Part shown: positions 53,620 through 56,785 of the stretch, piece by piece
Position numbering within the stretch: the first letter of the stretch is position 1
How the letters are laid out: every line of letters starts with the position of its first letter
Assembly: GCA_902362365.1 (NCBI GenBank)
Contig: CABIVQ010000016.1
Coordinates: forward strand, 1-56,785
Origin: Clostridiaceae bacterium
GTDB lineage: Bacteria > Bacillota > Clostridia > Peptostreptococcales > Peptostreptococcaceae
Direction: 5' to 3'
DNA length: 56,785 nt
Made by a program: the position numbers and the translations under genes
Notes under the pieces: model-generated
What the model saw: the letters and a program-made list of their open reading frames with translations, nothing else
Told to the model about the DNA's origin: nothing
The model's database searches: none

Positions 53620-55180
53620 CTTCTGCACCTCCTGCCATCATGAATCCTAATGTATTTTCATCTGCATCTTTACCATCTACTATACCTACGATTTTACCTT
53701 CGTATATTACAGCTATTCTATCAGATACATTCATAACTTCATCTAATTCTAAAGAAACTAAAAGTACTGCATTCCCTTCATCTCTTTGCTTAACAAGAGA
53801 ACTATGAACAAACTCTATTGCTCCAACATCTAATCCTCTTGTTGGTTGAGTCGCAATTAATAATTGTGCTTCATTTGTCGCAGCTCTTGAAACTTCAATA
53901 TTATCAACTTCTCTACCTATTATAACCTTTTGTTGGTTACCTCCAGATAAAGCTCTTGCTTTTGTTGTATAGTCAGTAGGTCTTACATCAAATCTATCTA
54001 CTATCATTTTTGCATGTTCTTCTATAGCATCCATTTTTAAGATTCCATTTTTAGAGAATCTTGGATCTTTATAGTTTTGTAGTACTGTATTTTCAGCAAC
54101 AGTAAAGTCTAATATTAAACCTCTTTTTTGTCTATCTTCTGGTATGTTTTTTATACCTTTATTGAACATTTCTAATGGCTTATTATTAATAACTTCATGA
54201 CCATTTATTTTTATACTTCCAGATTCAGCTTTTCTAAGACCAGTAAGAGCTTCTACTAATTCAGATTGACCATTTCCATCTATTCCTGCTATACCTAGTA
54301 TTTCACCAGCTCTAACTTCTAATGATAAACCATCAACCGCAGCTATCTTTCTATTATCTTTTACTAATAAATCTTTTATTGATAAAACAACATCTCCTAA
54401 TTTAGGTTCATCTTTATCAACTTTAAAGTTAACTTCTCTACCAACCATCATTGCTGCTAAATCATCTTCACTAGTTTCATCAACTTTAACTGTATCTATA
54501 TATTTACCTCTTCTTATTATAGTACAGTAATCTGCAGCAGCTTTTATTTCTTTTAATTTATGAGTTATTATTATTACTGATTTACCTTCTTTAGTTAAAT
54601 TTCTTATAATTTGCATAAGTTCATTTATTTCTTGAGGTGTAAGAACTGCTGTAGGTTCATCTAGTATTAATATTTCTGCTCCTCTATATAAAGCCTTTAA
54701 TATCTCAACTCTTTGTTGCATACCAACTGTTATATCTTCTACCTTTGCAGTTGGGTCTACATATAAACCATACTTTTCCGATAACTCTTTAACATCTTCA
54801 ATAGCTTTCTTCATATTAACCGCACCTAAACCTTTTACTGGTTCAGTACCTAATATTATATTTTGAGCTACTGTAAATGGCTGTACAAGCATGAAATGTT
54901 GATGAACCATTCCTATCCCATTTTCTATAGCTATATTTGGATTATCTATGCTTACTAATTTTTCATTTATATGTATTTCTCCAGATGTAGGCTGGTATAA
55001 ACCATATAATATATTCATCAATGTAGATTTTCCTGCTCCATTTTCACCTAAAAGAGCATGTACTTCTCCTTTGTGTACAGTCAAATCTATATTATCATTT
55101 GCTACGAAACTTCCGAACTTTTTAGTTATTTTTTTCATTTCAACAACTTTTTGACTGTAATCAACATTACTATTATTCAT
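53609..55180 (-). CDS. nupO: Nucleoside ABC transporter ATP-binding protein (NupO-like, double ATPase)
   Basis: The 523-residue protein has two ABC cassettes. The first has an intact Walker A GENGAGKST and Walker B region ILILDEPTAVL; the second has a degenerate loop GIDGNGQSE, normal for this family, with signature ALSGGNQQK and ATQPTRGLD. Between signature and Walker B of the second half there is VDNIEVSRAATNEAQLLIA, some residues longer than the usual spacing; it may be a small insertion. It powers the NupP/NupQ channel. Confidence 0.92.
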   Translation of the reverse strand: MNNSNVDYSQKVVEMKKITKKFGSFVANDNIDLTVHKGEVHALLGENGAGKSTLMNILYGLYQPTSGEIHINEKLVSIDNPNIAIENGIGMVHQHFMLVQPFTVAQNIILGTEPVKGLGAVNMKKAIEDVKELSEKYGLYVDPTAKVEDITVGMQQRVEILKALYRGAEILILDEPTAVLTPQEINELMQIIRNLTKEGKSVIIITHKLKEIKAAADYCTIIRRGKYIDTVKVDETSEDDLAAMMVGREVNFKVDKDEPKLGDVVLSIKDLLVKDNRKIAAVDGLSLEVRAGEILGIAGIDGNGQSELVEALTGLRKAESGSIKINGHEVINNKPLEMFNKGIKNIPEDRQKRGLILDFTVAENTVLQNYKDPRFSKNGILKMDAIEEHAKMIVDRFDVRPTDYTTKARALSGGNQQKVIIGREVDNIEVSRAATNEAQLLIATQPTRGLDVGAIEFVHSSLVKQRDEGNAVLLVSLELDEVMNVSDRIAVIYEGKIVGIVDGKDADENTLGFMMAGGAEDEQ

Positions 55181-55444
55181 CGCCCTTTGCTAGCCTCCTT
55201 ATTTAATAATCAGTACTCTTTATTATACTAAAATATAATTAATATAACAAACTTTTTTCGACATTTTTTTATTTTATCTTAAATATATGCATATTATTCA
55301 TATTTTTTGTGTCATTTCTCCCTTCTTATTTACAATTATGTTACACTATTAACCTTTTTAGTAAAATAAATATATATTTATATATTATCCATATTATAGA
55401 TAATCTATTTGCTTGATACATATATTTTATATTTATAAAGAAAA

Positions 55445-55497
55445 ACTCCCACGTAAAAATAGATATTTAATTATAGTTACCTATTATAAGTGGGAGT
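55445..55497 (-). terminator. Terminator between nupN and nupO
   Basis: ACTCCCAC / GTGGGAGT arms with a 37-base AT-rich loop containing an inner hairpin (AATAGATA / CTATTATA-like), followed on the minus strand by TTTTTC. Placed after the binding-protein gene, it would leave nupN transcript in excess over nupO-P-Q, common for ABC operons. The rest of the 329-base gap (55181-55444) is AT-rich and shows nothing else I can name. Confidence 0.7.
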
Positions 55498-55509
55498 ATT
55501 ATTTAAAAT

Positions 55510-56559
55510 CTATTTATTATTAGGATAAGCTTTTTCAAACTCTTCTTGATTGGAAGGAACCTTTATATCTCCTGATTTTATTTTTTCTTCTGCATCATCA
55601 ACATATTTTAATATATCCTCAGGAACATTATCCTTAGTAGTTGGTGCTATACCTACACCGCCAGTTGATAATGTATTAACTATAGTTTGCCCTCCTTCAT
55701 ATTTTCCTTCTATTAATTTTTTAGATAAATTATATACAGCTATATCTATATTTTTCATAGCTGATGTTATAACATTTTTAGGGGCAAGTGAATTTTGATC
55801 TTGATCTACACCAATTGCCATTTTGTTCCCTTCTTTTGCAGCTTCTATTGCTCCTGTACCACAAGCTCCTGCTGCTGTAAATATTACATCTATACCATTT
55901 TTGTGCATTTGATTTGCTATAGATTTACCTAATGCTGCATCTGAAAAGCTATTTGCATATTGAGTTGATATTTTTACATCTGGATTAGAATCAAGTACTC
56001 CTGCCTTAAATCCATACTCGAATTTCTTTAAAACTTCACTTTCAATTCCACCTATAAATCCAACTTTACCAGTCTTAGTCATTTTCCCAGCAATTAAACC
56101 AGTTAAATAAGATGATACATTATCTTCAAATATTAAAGAATCTACATTCTTTGCATCTACTACTTCATCAACAATTGCAAAATTATTATCTGGATAATTT
56201 TTAGATGCTTCCGCTATAGCATCTTTTAATTTATAACCTACTCCAATTATTAAATCCATATCTTCATCTATAAAAGTTTCTATATTTGGTACATATTCTG
56301 CATCCTGTTTTGACTCTAAATATTTTACATCAACTTTATCTCCATAATCTTTTTTTAACTTTTGAAGACCTTTCCATGTTGATTGGTTAAAAGACTCGTC
56401 ATTTACTCCACCAGTATCAGTTACCATTCCTACTTTATATACTTTACTAGATGTAGTTCCTCCTTCTGTTTTGTTGTTAGTTTTATTGCTACATCCAACT
56501 ATCATAGAAGCTGATAAAATTAAAGATGTTGCAAGAGTTATGGTCTTTTTTAATTTCAT
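55510..56559 (-). CDS. nupN: BMP-family nucleoside-binding lipoprotein (NupN-like)
   Basis: The 349-residue protein starts with a lipoprotein signal (KKTITLATSLILSASMIVGC, lipobox ending VGC at C23). It continues with the BMP domain: VGMVTDTGGVNDESFNQSTWKGL, in part MVTDTGGVNDESFNQSTW, then LIIGVGYKLKDAI, GFIGGIESEVLKKFEYGFKAG and VIFTAAGACGTGAIEAA. Relatives in Bacillus and Treponema bind purine nucleosides. It is surface-anchored and delivers substrate to NupP/Q. First gene of the operon, with a promoter and CodY-like box upstream. Confidence 0.93.
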   Translation of the reverse strand: MKLKKTITLATSLILSASMIVGCSNKTNNKTEGGTTSSKVYKVGMVTDTGGVNDESFNQSTWKGLQKLKKDYGDKVDVKYLESKQDAEYVPNIETFIDEDMDLIIGVGYKLKDAIAEASKNYPDNNFAIVDEVVDAKNVDSLIFEDNVSSYLTGLIAGKMTKTGKVGFIGGIESEVLKKFEYGFKAGVLDSNPDVKISTQYANSFSDAALGKSIANQMHKNGIDVIFTAAGACGTGAIEAAKEGNKMAIGVDQDQNSLAPKNVITSAMKNIDIAVYNLSKKLIEGKYEGGQTIVNTLSTGGVGIAPTTKDNVPEDILKYVDDAEEKIKSGDIKVPSNQEEFEKAYPNNK

Positions 56560-56633
56560 TACTTTTGCCTCCTTTAATGATTTATGTATATTGGTAGGTT
56601 TCTCATTTTAAAGGTCTTTTATCCAAATAATTA

Positions 56634-56666
56634 GCTATATTTTAGACATGTAATTTTTTCAAAATA
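56634..56666 (-). promoter_or_regulatory. Promoter with overlapping CodY-like box upstream of nupN
   Basis: On the minus strand TTGAAA (56657-56662) and TATAGC (56634-56639) are 17 bases apart. Over the -35, TATTTTGAAAAAATT at 56652-56666 matches the CodY consensus AATTTTCWGAAAATT at 12 of 15 positions. In Bacillus the matching nup operon is, to my knowledge, a CodY target, so GTP and branched-chain amino acid control is plausible. Confidence 0.45.
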
Positions 56667-56689
56667 GATTGTAATTCTCTTTTATTTCA

Positions 56690-56785
56690 ATGATAAATTA
56701 TCATATTAAGTGCAACATCTAAAAATATGTAAAAAAATAGTTCATAAGTTTATGTTCATGTTACAGTAATAATAACCACAAAACT
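56690..56785 (+). mobile_element. 5' end of an IS30-family element (left inverted repeat)
   Basis: Positions 56690-56717 (TGATAAATTATCATATTAAG followed by TGCAACA) match the reverse complement of the IS30 right end at 73-100 in 22 of 28 bases. The following AT-rich 68 bases to the window edge have no start yet; the transposase gene would begin outside the window. The orientation is the same as the copy at the left edge. Confidence 0.6.

Noticed and set aside
1..56785. Composite transposon carrying the whole segment between the two IS30 ends
   Set aside because: The cargo is core genome (argS, pheST, infC, thrS) in an order shared with relatives, so recent transfer as a unit is unlikely.
1..56785. 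CRISPR array, prophage, toxin-antitoxin or restriction system
   Set aside because: No regularly spaced repeats, phage genes or such protein families were seen anywhere in the window.

Overview
The window is AT-rich chromosomal DNA from an anaerobic, spore-forming Firmicute. Gene content and order (an acetyl-CoA pathway operon running cooS to gcvH, next to argS/mutS2/pepD/pheST/infC/thrS) match what I recall of Clostridioides difficile and its Peptostreptococcaceae relatives. I cannot fix the species from sequence alone. Nearly all genes lie on the minus strand, so transcription runs from high to low coordinates. Both window edges fall in ends of IS30-family elements: a transposase C-terminus plus right inverted repeat at 1-100, and a matching left inverted repeat at 56690-56717. 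The window therefore looks like a contig or segment bounded by two IS30 copies in the same orientation.

The left 22 kb is a nearly complete Wood-Ljungdahl (acetyl-CoA) gene cluster. In transcription order it holds cooS (CO dehydrogenase), cooC, fhs, fchA, folD, metV, metF, lpdA, a second cooC-like ATPase (acsF), acsD/acsC (corrinoid iron-sulfur protein), acsE (methyltransferase), acsB (acetyl-CoA synthase) and gcvH, closed by a strong terminator. Formate dehydrogenase and hydrogenase are not in this window. Three or four intercistronic stem-loops without U-tracts sit inside the operon. A second unit with its own promoter follows: acsV (reductive activator of the corrinoid protein) and two overlapping radical SAM genes that I think may be a split lipoyl synthase (LipS2/LipS1 type), able to lipoylate the GcvH encoded next door. 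A third set looks like a nickel/metal module: cooT, a DUF3842 gene, a His-rich protein, and a 39-residue His/Cys-rich ORF with its own good promoter.

Upstream of cooS are a phosphate butyryltransferase-type gene, the remnant of a small [2Fe-2S] (BFD-like) gene, a TPR protein, a B12-binding radical SAM protein, two hypotheticals, and argS, a DUF523 gene and mutS2. Then come plus-strand pepD and minus-strand genes for a small secreted protein, a U32 peptidase-family protein (RlhA type), ZapA, PheT and PheS under a phenylalanine T-box, a SpoU methyltransferase and a KtrA/KtrB potassium channel.

The right third holds infC-rpmI-rplT behind a structured leader with an attenuator and a probable ATT start for infC. 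It also has a plus-strand FtsH-like protease that lacks the membrane segments, thrS under a threonine T-box, DUF445 and YtxC genes, and a BMP-family nucleoside ABC transporter (nupN-O-P-Q) with a CodY-like box over its promoter. Most of the window is ordinary core genome. The least-explained parts are the radical SAM pair with gcvH/lpdA, the metal-binding module with its hairpin leader, and the intercistronic stem-loops.
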